DNA of 20,004 nucleotides from Methanobacterium sp. Its GTDB lineage: Archaea > Methanobacteriota > Methanobacteria > Methanobacteriales > Methanobacteriaceae. The notes beneath the pieces were generated by a model. The model had not been told where the DNA came from and did no database searches. It was given only the letters and a program-made list of their open reading frames with translations. Below, piece by piece: positions 6,462 to 13,231 of this stretch (within the stretch, counting starts at the first letter, position 1; every line of letters begins with the position of its first letter). Both the position numbers and the translations under genes were made by a program. The stretch covers positions 1 through 20,004 of the forward strand of contig JADFDH010000012.1 in NCBI GenBank assembly GCA_018263005.1, written 5' to 3'.

Positions 6462-6852
6462 AATAAATAAGTGGAGGAATGATAGAATAACCGTAATATG
6501 TATACCAACTCTCAATGAAGGAGGATTGCTGGCAGATGTTTCCATGCACTTTGGAAAAACTCCCTATTTTACCTTCATTAAATTGGAAGATGGAGAGATC
6601 AAAGATATTAATGTAGAAGAAAGTTTTGGAAAACACGGCGGAGGATCTAAAACGCCAGCAGAGATTATAATAGGTTCTGGAGCAGATGTACTAATATGTG
6701 GTAACTTAGGACCAAAAGCCGTTTTGATGTTCCGCGAAAAAGGGGTAAAAGTATTTTCAGGTGCATCTGGACAAGTTAAAGAGGCTTTTAAAGCATGGAA
6801 AAATGGAGAATTATCGGAAGCAGATGAAAACTCCTGTAATGAAAAACATTAA
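6448..6852 (+). CDS. NifX-like protein with an uncertain start
   Basis: A NifX-family domain: ITVICIPTLNEGGLLADVS, MHFGKTPYFTFIK, GGGSKTPAEIIIGSGADVLICGNLGPKA, GVKVFSGASGQVKEAF, and a short acidic tail. It is a probable carrier of a metal-sulfur cluster. The interval uses the upstream in-frame GTG 6448, which would overlap the DUF134 gene by 14 bases and add a 13-residue leader (EQIKINKWRND) not seen in the sister proteins. The domain should begin near base 6481-6487, right behind the GTGGAGG site. There a reading M-R-I-T-V would be restored by removing two bases after ATG 6479. Options are a real start at GTG 6448, a rare ATA start at 6487, a small mutation, or a sequence error. Confidence 0.75.
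   Translation: MEQIKINKWRNDRITVICIPTLNEGGLLADVSMHFGKTPYFTFIKLEDGEIKDINVEESFGKHGGGSKTPAEIIIGSGADVLICGNLGPKAVLMFREKGVKVFSGASGQVKEAFKAWKNGELSEADENSCNEKH
6471..6477 (+). promoter_or_regulatory. Ribosome binding site without a matching start codon
   Basis: GTGGAGG lies ten bases after the DUF134 stop, just where the next gene should start. The ATG at 6479 is out of frame and meets TAA after two codons. In frame, the codons following are GAT AGA ATA ACC; no ATG, GTG or TTG is at usable spacing. Confidence 0.6.
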
Positions 6853-6916
6853 AAAATTAACCTGATCTTTTTATTAAAATTTAATTTGTCTTCTAATTTA
6901 ATGGAAAGGATAAAAT

Positions 6917-7756
6917 ATGATTACCAATGATGAAGAACAAGAGCAGAAATTAGCCTATATGAAGCAAGACATGGAAATCGCTAAAAGAATGAGTAAAATT
7001 AAACATAAAATCGCGGTTATGAGTGGTAAAGGAGGTGTTGGAAAATCTACCATGGCGGTGAATTTGGCTTTATCTCTTTCAAATAAAGGTTACAAGACGG
7101 GTATTCTAGATGTGGATATACACGGTCCCAATGTACCTAGAATGTTGAACATAGAAAAAGAAATACTTCAAATGAATAATGAAGGTATTTTACCCGTAGA
7201 AGTAGGAAAAAACCTGAAAGTTATCTCCATACAATTCCTTCTACCAAGTGCAGATTCACCTGTTATCTGGAGAGGTCCTAAAAAGACGGGAGCAATAAGA
7301 CAATTCCTATCCGATGTGATATGGGGAGAACTTGATTATCTAATCGTTGATTGCCCTCCAGGCACTGGTGATGAACACTTAACCATTCTACAATCAATAC
7401 CACTCATGGATGGGATAGTAATGGTAACAACTCCTCATTCCGTGTCGATTGATGATGTGGAGAAATCTATAAACATGGCTAAGCAACTGAAAATCAGAGT
7501 ACTGGGAATCATAGAAAATATGTCCGGGCTGGTCTGTCCAGAATGTGGAGCCGAAATACCAATATTTGGACATGGCGGCGGAAGTGAAATATCATCAAAA
7601 ACAGGCATACCCTTATTAGGTAGTATCCCTATTGACACCACACCAAAAACCCAATATAATGTATTATTAACTCAAAATAAAGAGTCAGAATTTTCAAATA
7701 GGATAATGGAGATTATTAATAAAATTGAAAAAATCATGATAAAGAAGGAGGAATAG
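6917..7756 (+). CDS. mrp: Mrp/NBP35-family Fe-S carrier P-loop ATPase
   Basis: A 279-residue Mrp/ApbC-type ATPase, typical length for archaea. It has the deviant Walker A GKGGVGKST (37-45), switch LDVDIHGPNVPRML, WRGPKKTGAIRQFL, the DCPPGTGDEHL motif and the CPEC pair (C207, C210) that holds a bridging [4Fe-4S] cluster between subunits, followed by FGHGGG. These proteins transfer Fe-S clusters to target apoproteins. It is encoded between two NifX-like proteins, and the second one starts two bases after its stop, its AAGGAGG ribosome site lying inside this gene. Close association with NifX-like and DUF134 proteins is the same as in ORP-type clusters of sulfate reducers. Confidence 0.9.
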   Translation: MITNDEEQEQKLAYMKQDMEIAKRMSKIKHKIAVMSGKGGVGKSTMAVNLALSLSNKGYKTGILDVDIHGPNVPRMLNIEKEILQMNNEGILPVEVGKNLKVISIQFLLPSADSPVIWRGPKKTGAIRQFLSDVIWGELDYLIVDCPPGTGDEHLTILQSIPLMDGIVMVTTPHSVSIDDVEKSINMAKQLKIRVLGIIENMSGLVCPECGAEIPIFGHGGGSEISSKTGIPLLGSIPIDTTPKTQYNVLLTQNKESEFSNRIMEIINKIEKIMIKKEE

Positions 7757-7758
7757 AC

Positions 7759-8151
7759 ATGAAAATAGCCGTTGCATCAACTGGAGATAATCTAGATTCA
7801 GAAGTTAGTATGATTTTTGGACGATGTCCCTATTTTATCATTGCAGATTCAGAAAATGGTGTAATTACAGATGATTCTACCATTGAAAATACAGCAATAA
7901 ATGATAGAGGAGGAGCAGGGATTAAAGCAGCTCAATTAATAGCTAATCATGATGTTAGCATATTAATTTCTGGAGCAGTAGGTCCAAACGCCTTCGAAAT
8001 TTTAAAACAAGTAGGAATCAAAGTTTACAAACCAGAACCTGGAAGTGTAAAAGAAAATATAAAACATTTCAGTGAAGGTAAATTAAACGAAATAACTACA
8101 TCTTCCTCTGCAGGTGCGGGCACTCGCGGAAGAGGCGGAAGAGGAAGGTAA
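7759..8151 (+). CDS. NifX-like metallocluster-binding protein with Gly-Arg tail
   Basis: A 130-residue NifX/ORP-type protein: MKIAVASTGDNLDSEVS, MIFGRCPYFIIAD, DRGGAGIKAAQLIANHDVSILISGAVGPNAFEIL, GIKVYKPEPGSVKENI and GKLNEITT. It is the most canonical of the four NifX domains in the window. The last 15 residues are a flexible tail (SSAGAGTRGRGGRGR), rich in glycine and arginine. A cysteine sits in the FGRCPY loop, which the other copies lack. Translation is tightly linked to mrp, suggesting that Mrp loads or unloads this protein. The cluster carried is unknown. Confidence 0.88.
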   Translation: MKIAVASTGDNLDSEVSMIFGRCPYFIIADSENGVITDDSTIENTAINDRGGAGIKAAQLIANHDVSILISGAVGPNAFEILKQVGIKVYKPEPGSVKENIKHFSEGKLNEITTSSSAGAGTRGRGGRGR

Positions 8152-8218
8152 ACTCAAATATACTGATATAAAAAAACCCTTTCTTATTTTCAAAACTAAA
8201 TAAAAGGAAATATTGAAC

Positions 8219-8407
8219 ATGGCAAAAATAACAATTGATTATGATAAATGTCAAGGTTCCCGGTGTGCAGATTGTGTCCGGTTCTGCCCAATGGAGATAC
8301 TGGTAATCGAAGGAGATAAAGTGATAATCCAGAATCCGGAAGAATGCACTTTATGTGAAATATGCATGAACATATGCCCCAATGATGCAATAAAAGTGGA
8401 GATATAA
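8219..8407 (+). CDS. Small 2[4Fe-4S] ferredoxin
   Basis: A 62-residue ferredoxin. The first cluster motif is CX4CX2CX3CP (CQGSRCADCVRFCP) and the second CX2CX2CX3CP (CTLCEICMNICP), each followed by the usual hydrophobic turn. The first motif has a longer first gap than standard bacterial ferredoxins. ATG 8219 is chosen over the in-frame TTG 8213 because of the AAAGGAAA ribosome site at about ten bases. It is a probable electron donor or scaffold for the two downstream ATPases, which have similar domains built in. The 67-base gap before it holds a CAAAACT copy (8191-8197) like the regulon half-site. Confidence 0.88.
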   Translation: MAKITIDYDKCQGSRCADCVRFCPMEILVIEGDKVIIQNPEECTLCEICMNICPNDAIKVEI

Positions 8408-8447
8408 TGGATCTAATTAAAATCATATTATTTAAAGGGTTAAAATT

Positions 8448-9308
8448 ATGAAAATTGCTATAACAGGGGGTAAAGGAGGAACTGGTAAATCAACCATAGC
8501 CACATCACTGGCTGTGGAGCTTGCAAAAAAATACAAAGTAATGTTGGTTGATGCTGACGTGGAATGTCCAGATGATCATATAATCCTATCAATTAAAAGA
8601 GAGAAGGTAAAGAATATCGAATCTTTTCTACCCTCCTTCAATGAAGAAAAATGTCAAAAATGCGGAAGTTGTGCCGAAGTCTGTAAGGAAAATGCCATAG
8701 TAATGATTAAAGATAAATTCCCTTTTTTAGTTAAAAAACAATGTAACGGATGTGGGGCATGTCTTTTTGCATGTAAAAATGATGCAATAGAGGAGAATAT
8801 GCAGATTACTGGAAGAATATATCAGGGTAAATTTGATTTTGATTCACAAGTAGCTCAGAATTTCCTCCTCATATCCGGAGAAATGGAAGTAGGATGTGAA
8901 TCCAGTTCTCCTGTGGTAAATGAAACCCGTGATTATGCTTATGACTTAGAAGATGATTATGATATTATATTAATAGATACCGCTGCAGGTACTCATTGTA
9001 ATGTTATCTCAGCTTTAATGGGCGTTGATCTGGCCTTAGCAGTAGCTGAACCAACACCCTTAGGAAAACATGATTTGGATATAATACTAAGATTGCTTGA
9101 AATCCTGGAAATAAAATCTGAAATCATTGTAAACAGATCAGATATTGGTGATTTAAGTCTAATTCATGAATTAGAAAAGGAATATGGTGTTGAAGTAATA
9201 TCCGAAATTCCTTATACAAAGAGAATTATTCAGGATTATTCTGAGGGCATTCCCATTGAACATGAAAAAATTTCAAAAGTCGCCAATTTGTTGGAGCAAT
9301 TACTATGA
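8448..9308 (+). CDS. MinD-family ATPase with inserted 2[4Fe-4S] domain, copy 1
   Basis: A 286-residue MinD/Mrp-superfamily P-loop ATPase. The deviant Walker A GGKGGTGKST is at residues 7-16, and DADVECPDDH follows at 36-44. A ferredoxin domain is inserted at residues 65-115 with C69/C72/C75/C79 and C99/C102/C105/C109. The ATPase then resumes with ILIDTAAGTHCNVISAL and AVAEPTPLGKHDL. The pair with copy 2 is the COG1149 type found beside ORP/NifX genes; in Desulfovibrio the equivalents associate with orange protein in a complex. The ATG of copy 2 overlaps this stop by four bases, so equal synthesis and a heterodimer are likely. Role: ATP-driven metallocluster assembly or transfer, exact substrate unknown. 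Confidence 0.88.
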   Translation: MKIAITGGKGGTGKSTIATSLAVELAKKYKVMLVDADVECPDDHIILSIKREKVKNIESFLPSFNEEKCQKCGSCAEVCKENAIVMIKDKFPFLVKKQCNGCGACLFACKNDAIEENMQITGRIYQGKFDFDSQVAQNFLLISGEMEVGCESSSPVVNETRDYAYDLEDDYDIILIDTAAGTHCNVISALMGVDLALAVAEPTPLGKHDLDIILRLLEILEIKSEIIVNRSDIGDLSLIHELEKEYGVEVISEIPYTKRIIQDYSEGIPIEHEKISKVANLLEQLL

Positions 9309-10204
9309 AAACAATCACGGTCCTTTCAGGAAAAGGAGGAGTTGGAAAGAGCTCGTTAACAGCGTCTTTAGCGGTATTAATGGCAGATAAACATAAAATA
9401 GTTGCTGCTGATTGTGATGTTGATGCTCCTAATCTGGCATTGGTTTTAGGAGTTGAAGAAAAGGATATGGAGCTGGTTGAACGTGTTAAAACCAGTGAAA
9501 GAGCCAGAATAATTAGAGAAAAATGCACTAAATGCCAGGAATGTCTTGATTCCTGTAATTTTGGAGCATTAACTTGGGATGATGATTTAAATTTACCAGT
9601 TATTAACAAGTTCTTATGCACTGGATGTGGTTCATGCACTCTCGCATGCCCTGAAAGAGCAATAGAACTGGAAACAATAGAAACAGCCAGTATATATGTG
9701 GGGGAAACTGAATATGGGTTTCCAATTGTTTCCGGACAGCTATATTTAGGTGAATCCGGTTCTGGACAAGTGGTCAATGCCGTTAAGATATGGGCTTCTG
9801 AGATTGCCGAGGCGTTTAATGCAGAGTATATGATTGTAGATTCTGCTGCAGGTATTGGATGTCCTGTAATCACGTCTGTAAGGGGGAGTGACTATGTAGT
9901 ATTAATTACAGAACCTACACCCGCAGCATTTTCAGACTTAAAAAGAGCAATAGAAGTGGTAAATCATTTTAATATTCCACATGGAGTGGTTATTAACCGA
10001 TCAGATATCAATTCTAAGTTCACTGATAAAATAGAGGAGTATTTTTATGATAATGATATTCCGTTACTGGGAAAAATACTTTACAACCGACATTTCGTAG
10101 ATGCATTGGTTAATCTAAAACCAATAGTAGTGTTTGAACCTGGACTTACCAAAATCTTTCATGAAATACTGGAAAAGGTTATTCAGCAGATGGACTTTAA
10201 CTAA
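9305..10204 (+). CDS. MinD-family ATPase with inserted 2[4Fe-4S] domain, copy 2
   Basis: A 299-residue paralogue of the preceding gene. Walker A SGKGGVGKSS (8-17), DCDVDAPNLAL (36-46), ferredoxin insertion with C74/C77/C80/C84 and C105/C108/C111/C115, then IVDSAAGIGCPVITS and ITEPTPAAFSDLKRA. Both Fe-S motifs are complete (CX2CX2CX3C). The C-terminal part has the MinD-like VINRSDIN loop and IPLLGKI. It is translated through a four-base overlap with copy 1. After it a 62-base gap leads to the transporter gene. Confidence 0.88.
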   Translation: MKTITVLSGKGGVGKSSLTASLAVLMADKHKIVAADCDVDAPNLALVLGVEEKDMELVERVKTSERARIIREKCTKCQECLDSCNFGALTWDDDLNLPVINKFLCTGCGSCTLACPERAIELETIETASIYVGETEYGFPIVSGQLYLGESGSGQVVNAVKIWASEIAEAFNAEYMIVDSAAGIGCPVITSVRGSDYVVLITEPTPAAFSDLKRAIEVVNHFNIPHGVVINRSDINSKFTDKIEEYFYDNDIPLLGKILYNRHFVDALVNLKPIVVFEPGLTKIFHEILEKVIQQMDFN

Positions 10205-10228
10205 TTATAATAATAGAAGAGATTATTC

Positions 10229-10239
10229 TTAGTTCCTAA
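10229..10239. promoter_or_regulatory. Possible DtxR-type half-palindrome before the CDF gene
   Basis: TTAG-TTC-CTAA is a short inverted repeat 28 bases before the transporter start and recalls the arms of DtxR/IdeR boxes (TTAGG...CCTAA). A DtxR-family gene lies in the same array. In DNA this AT-rich such an 11-base match can arise by chance, so confidence is low. Confidence 0.2.
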
Positions 10240-10266
10240 ATAAGAAGATAATTAATTGGTGTTATA

Positions 10267-11493
10267 GTGGATGGAGAAAATAGAATAGTGTTGAAGAAGG
10301 GTGAAAAGGCAGCAATATACTCTAGTTTAACAAATCTACTTTTAGCAATAATTAAAGGTATTGTAGGGTTACTTTCAGGGAGTATAGCTTTAATAGCTGA
10401 TTCTATACATTCATTTACAGATATAGTGGCTTCTTTAGCTGTTTATATTGGTCTGAGACTTTCCAGACGAAAACCTGATGAAAAATTTCCCTATGGTTAT
10501 TACAAAATTGAAACCTTAGCCTCTCTGATTATATCTGTTTTGATTATTATAACTGGATTCGAAATTGCTATAGAATCATTTAATGCCTATTTAAACCCAG
10601 AAATGATTGAAATACCTTTAATCAGTCTTTTAGTCGCTGCATTATCGGCTGTGGTGTCCTGGTTACTGGCCAGATATAAGAAGAGTGTAGGGAAACAAAT
10701 AGGTTCCCAGGCCCTAATAAACGATGGAAAACACAGTTTTATCGACATTTTTTCTTCAATCATTGTTTTCATAGGCATATTATCCGCTTATCTTGGATAT
10801 TTAGGAGTGCAGGGGATTTCAGGAGTATTAGTTTCACTATTAATTATATATATGGGATTGAAATTAGCTAAAAATGATATTCTAGTTTTATTAGATGCCA
10901 GTATGGATCCGGATAAGATAAGCGAAATTAAAAATGCAGCAGAAGGTGTTGAAGGTGTTGAAGGAGTGCATGATATTAAAGTCCGAAGATCCGGACCTTT
11001 TGTATTTGCAGAACTACATCTAGAAACCAAGAAGGATTTATCAGTAAAAAAAGCTTCAGAAATTACAGAAAATATTAAAAAAAAGGTTAAAGATAGAATT
11101 GAAAATATAGACACCATAACAGTTCAGATAGAACCATATAAATCAGATAAAGTTCTAATAGCTATTCCAGTTGAAAATAATAATGGTTATGAATCTAAAA
11201 TTTCAAAACATTTTGCCAGAGCTCCATATATCTTAATTGCAGAAGTAATAAATAATAAAATCAATAATATAAATGTTAAAGAAAATCCGGGATCACAACT
11301 AGAAAAGAAGAAGGGAATTAAAACAGCGGAACTACTAGAAAAATTGAATGTTGACATATTGGCTGCATCTGAGGTTGGTGAAGGTCCAATGCACGTATTA
11401 TCAGATGAATTAATAAGTTTAACCAAACCTGAAGGAAAAACCATTGAAGAAATTGTAATGAATGCATATAAAGCTGATAAAACAGGATTTTAG
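10267..11493 (+). CDS. CDF metal transporter fused to a NifX-like domain
   Basis: A 408-residue protein with three parts. Residues 14-205 are a cation diffusion facilitator with six membrane spans; metal-site motifs are HSFTD (H48, D52) in span 2 and HSFID (H156, D160) in span 5, with FPYG at 74-77. Residues 210-290 are the cytoplasmic CDF domain (GVEGVHDIKVRRSG). Residues 295-400 are a NifX-like domain: KVLIAIPVENNNGYES, KHFARAPYILIAE, KGIKTAELLEKLNVDILAAS. Ordinary CDF proteins end near residue 295. The fusion places a metallocluster-type carrier domain on a Zn/Fe/Mn efflux protein. GTG start with GGTG five bases upstream. The EGV coding at 10942-10968 is a threefold 9-base repeat. Which metal it moves cannot be read from the sequence. 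Confidence 0.85.
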   Translation: MDGENRIVLKKGEKAAIYSSLTNLLLAIIKGIVGLLSGSIALIADSIHSFTDIVASLAVYIGLRLSRRKPDEKFPYGYYKIETLASLIISVLIIITGFEIAIESFNAYLNPEMIEIPLISLLVAALSAVVSWLLARYKKSVGKQIGSQALINDGKHSFIDIFSSIIVFIGILSAYLGYLGVQGISGVLVSLLIIYMGLKLAKNDILVLLDASMDPDKISEIKNAAEGVEGVEGVHDIKVRRSGPFVFAELHLETKKDLSVKKASEITENIKKKVKDRIENIDTITVQIEPYKSDKVLIAIPVENNNGYESKISKHFARAPYILIAEVINNKINNINVKENPGSQLEKKKGIKTAELLEKLNVDILAASEVGEGPMHVLSDELISLTKPEGKTIEEIVMNAYKADKTGF

Positions 11494-11539
11494 ACTTAAT
11501 TATTTATTAATAAGCTAAAAAGTTCTATAAGTGATGAAA

Positions 11540-12199
11540 ATGATAATTAAAATATTATATGATAATATCGCCAGGAAAAACTTCATATCCGGTTGGGGTT
11601 TTTCATGTTTAATAGAAACAAAAGAAGATAAAATATTATTTGATACGGGTTGGAATGGGAATATTCTACTGCATAATATGAAAATTGCCGAAGTTAAACC
11701 GGAAAAAATCGATAAAATTTTCATTTCACATTCCCATTGGGATCATATTGGTGGTATAAATTATTTATTAGAATATGGACAAAATCCAGAAGTTTATATG
11801 CCGGGTTCTGTTTCAGAAAATCTAAAAAACGAAATTAAACGTGATGCGAATATTATTGAAATCACGGATTCAATGGAAATAAGTGAAAACATATGGACAA
11901 CCGGAGAATTAGGTGAGGATATCAAAGAGCAATCAATGGTAATACTGGCCGATAAGGGCAATATAGTTATTACTGGATGCGCACATCCCGGACTTGAAAC
12001 CATAATCCAAAAATCAAGAGAATTAGGAGATATTCACACGGTTATTGGAGGTTTCCATGATTCTGATGTAGATATTTTGAATGATATTTCACAGGTTATT
12101 CCTTGTCACTGTACTGAGAAATTAGATGAAATCAGACAGAAAATGCCAGATTCATTCGAAAACTGTGAAGTGGGATATATATTAAAAATAAAGAATTGA
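11540..12199 (+). CDS. Metallo-beta-lactamase fold hydrolase (COG1237-like)
   Basis: A 219-residue MBL-fold protein. Metal motif HSHWDH at about residues 64-69, later TGCAHPG and VIGGFHDSD, then HCTEKL, in the order seen in the archaeal family related to the dihydropterin-aminobenzene phosphate synthase annotation (COG1237). Some members of that family work in methanopterin synthesis, but the name is often given loosely. ATG 11540 is preferred to GTG 11531 and ATG 11534 because it leaves GTGAT as a ribosome site and gives the usual MIIKILYDN opening. It is 46 bases after the transporter gene and four bases before the DtxR-like gene, so it belongs to the array's last cassette. Confidence 0.8.
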   Translation: MIIKILYDNIARKNFISGWGFSCLIETKEDKILFDTGWNGNILLHNMKIAEVKPEKIDKIFISHSHWDHIGGINYLLEYGQNPEVYMPGSVSENLKNEIKRDANIIEITDSMEISENIWTTGELGEDIKEQSMVILADKGNIVITGCAHPGLETIIQKSRELGDIHTVIGGFHDSDVDILNDISQVIPCHCTEKLDEIRQKMPDSFENCEVGYILKIKN

Positions 12200-12203
12200 T
12201 TAG

Positions 12204-12614
12204 ATGAATGGAGATTCTGTTAAACTTTCAAAGAGTATCGAAGATTACTTGGAAGTTATGTATAATTTAAATAATATTAAAGGATTTATAAGGGTTAGTG
12301 ATATTGCTGATGAACTCAATGTTAAGCCTCCCAGTGTAGTAGAAGCAGTTGATAAAATTTCTAAATTGAATCTAGTATCTCGTGAAAAATACGGGGAAAT
12401 AAAGCTGAATAAAGAAGGAATAGCACTAGCTGAAATTATAGTATATAAACATAAAACATTAAAAGAATTTTTAACTGTTTTAGGTGTAGATGATGATATT
12501 GCTGATGAAGAAGCATGTTTAATGGAACATTTCTTAAGTGATTCTACCATAGAAAAGCTTAAAAAATTTACACATATTATTGAAGAGGAAAAAAATAAAA
12601 AATCATTATATTGA
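12204..12614 (+). CDS. DtxR/MntR-family metal-dependent repressor, short form
   Basis: A 136-residue regulator. Residues 5-72 are a winged helix (SIEDYLEVMYNL, VSDIADELNVKPPSVVEAVDKI, LVSREKYGEIKLNKEG). Residues 75-120 are the metal-dependent dimerisation domain, with H83, E103, C105, E108 and H109 in the DEEACLMEHFLSD motif that supplies Fe(II)/Mn(II) ligands. There is no SH3-like third domain. It lies four bases after the MBL gene and six before the methyltransferase. A metal-sensing repressor in the same unit as a CDF transporter-NifX fusion suggests control of metal supply for the cluster system. Confidence 0.85.
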   Translation: MNGDSVKLSKSIEDYLEVMYNLNNIKGFIRVSDIADELNVKPPSVVEAVDKISKLNLVSREKYGEIKLNKEGIALAEIIVYKHKTLKEFLTVLGVDDDIADEEACLMEHFLSDSTIEKLKKFTHIIEEEKNKKSLY

Positions 12615-12620
12615 ATCATA

Positions 12621-13229
12621 ATGACAAATCATGACGAATATGCGGCTGAATATGATTCTCTAGCCCTGAAATATGAAAGTTATTTCAGTGAAATCATATT
12701 TGGATTGGTATATCAACATATTAAAACCGAAGATAAACTATTAGATCTGGGTATAGGCACCGGTCTTAGCTCTAAATTGTTCTATAAAGCAGGTTTAAAA
12801 ATCAGTGGTTTAGATATTTCAGAGAAAATGCTGAACATATGCCGAGAAAAGAAAATTGCCAGTGATCTTAAAATATTTGATTTAAACCAAGGTTACCTTC
12901 CCTATTCTTCTCAACAATTCAACCATATTATAGCAGTGGGTCTTTTTAACTTCTTTAAAGATTTAGATATTTTCTTCAAAGAAGCAAATAGGGTACTTAA
13001 GGATGGTGGAACGTTCAGTTTTACAGTTAAAGATTCTAAAACAGATATTTCCATTGAAAAAGATGAAGAATATGATATGACTATTTTTGGACATTCAGAT
13101 GCACACATAGAACATTTAATCATGAAATACCATTTTAATCTGGATAAAAGAGTGCGATTTTTAACTTTAAAAAGCTTAAAAAAAAGAGATTATTATCAGT
13201 TCAATGCTTATGTTTTAAAAAAGATTTAA
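12621..13229 (+). CDS. Class I SAM-dependent methyltransferase
   Basis: A 202-residue methyltransferase. Motif I LLDLGIGTG (40-48), acidic post-I residue in GLDISEKML (D66), then FNHIIAVGLFNFF and the VLKDGGTFSFTVKD segment (motif III) are all as in methyltransferase 11/25 small-molecule enzymes. Substrate unknown; nothing marks it as a protein methylase. It begins six bases after the DtxR-like gene and its stop is only two bases from the stop of convergent mgmA, so the plus transcript must run into the mgmA 3' end. Confidence 0.85.
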   Translation: MTNHDEYAAEYDSLALKYESYFSEIIFGLVYQHIKTEDKLLDLGIGTGLSSKLFYKAGLKISGLDISEKMLNICREKKIASDLKIFDLNQGYLPYSSQQFNHIIAVGLFNFFKDLDIFFKEANRVLKDGGTFSFTVKDSKTDISIEKDEEYDMTIFGHSDAHIEHLIMKYHFNLDKRVRFLTLKSLKKRDYYQFNAYVLKKI

Positions 13230-13231
13230 TA

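Noticed and set aside
772..8151. Nitrogen fixation locus
   Set aside because: NifX-type domains alone do not mean nitrogenase. No nifH, nifD, nifK, nifE, nifN or nifB is in the window and the partners (Mrp, MinD-ferredoxin, DUF134) fit ORP-like clusters.
10942..10968. Threefold 9-base repeat inside the CDF gene
   Set aside because: It encodes EGVEGVEGV within the normal GVxGVHD segment of the CDF cytoplasmic domain; a codon-level repeat in a conserved motif, not a separate element.
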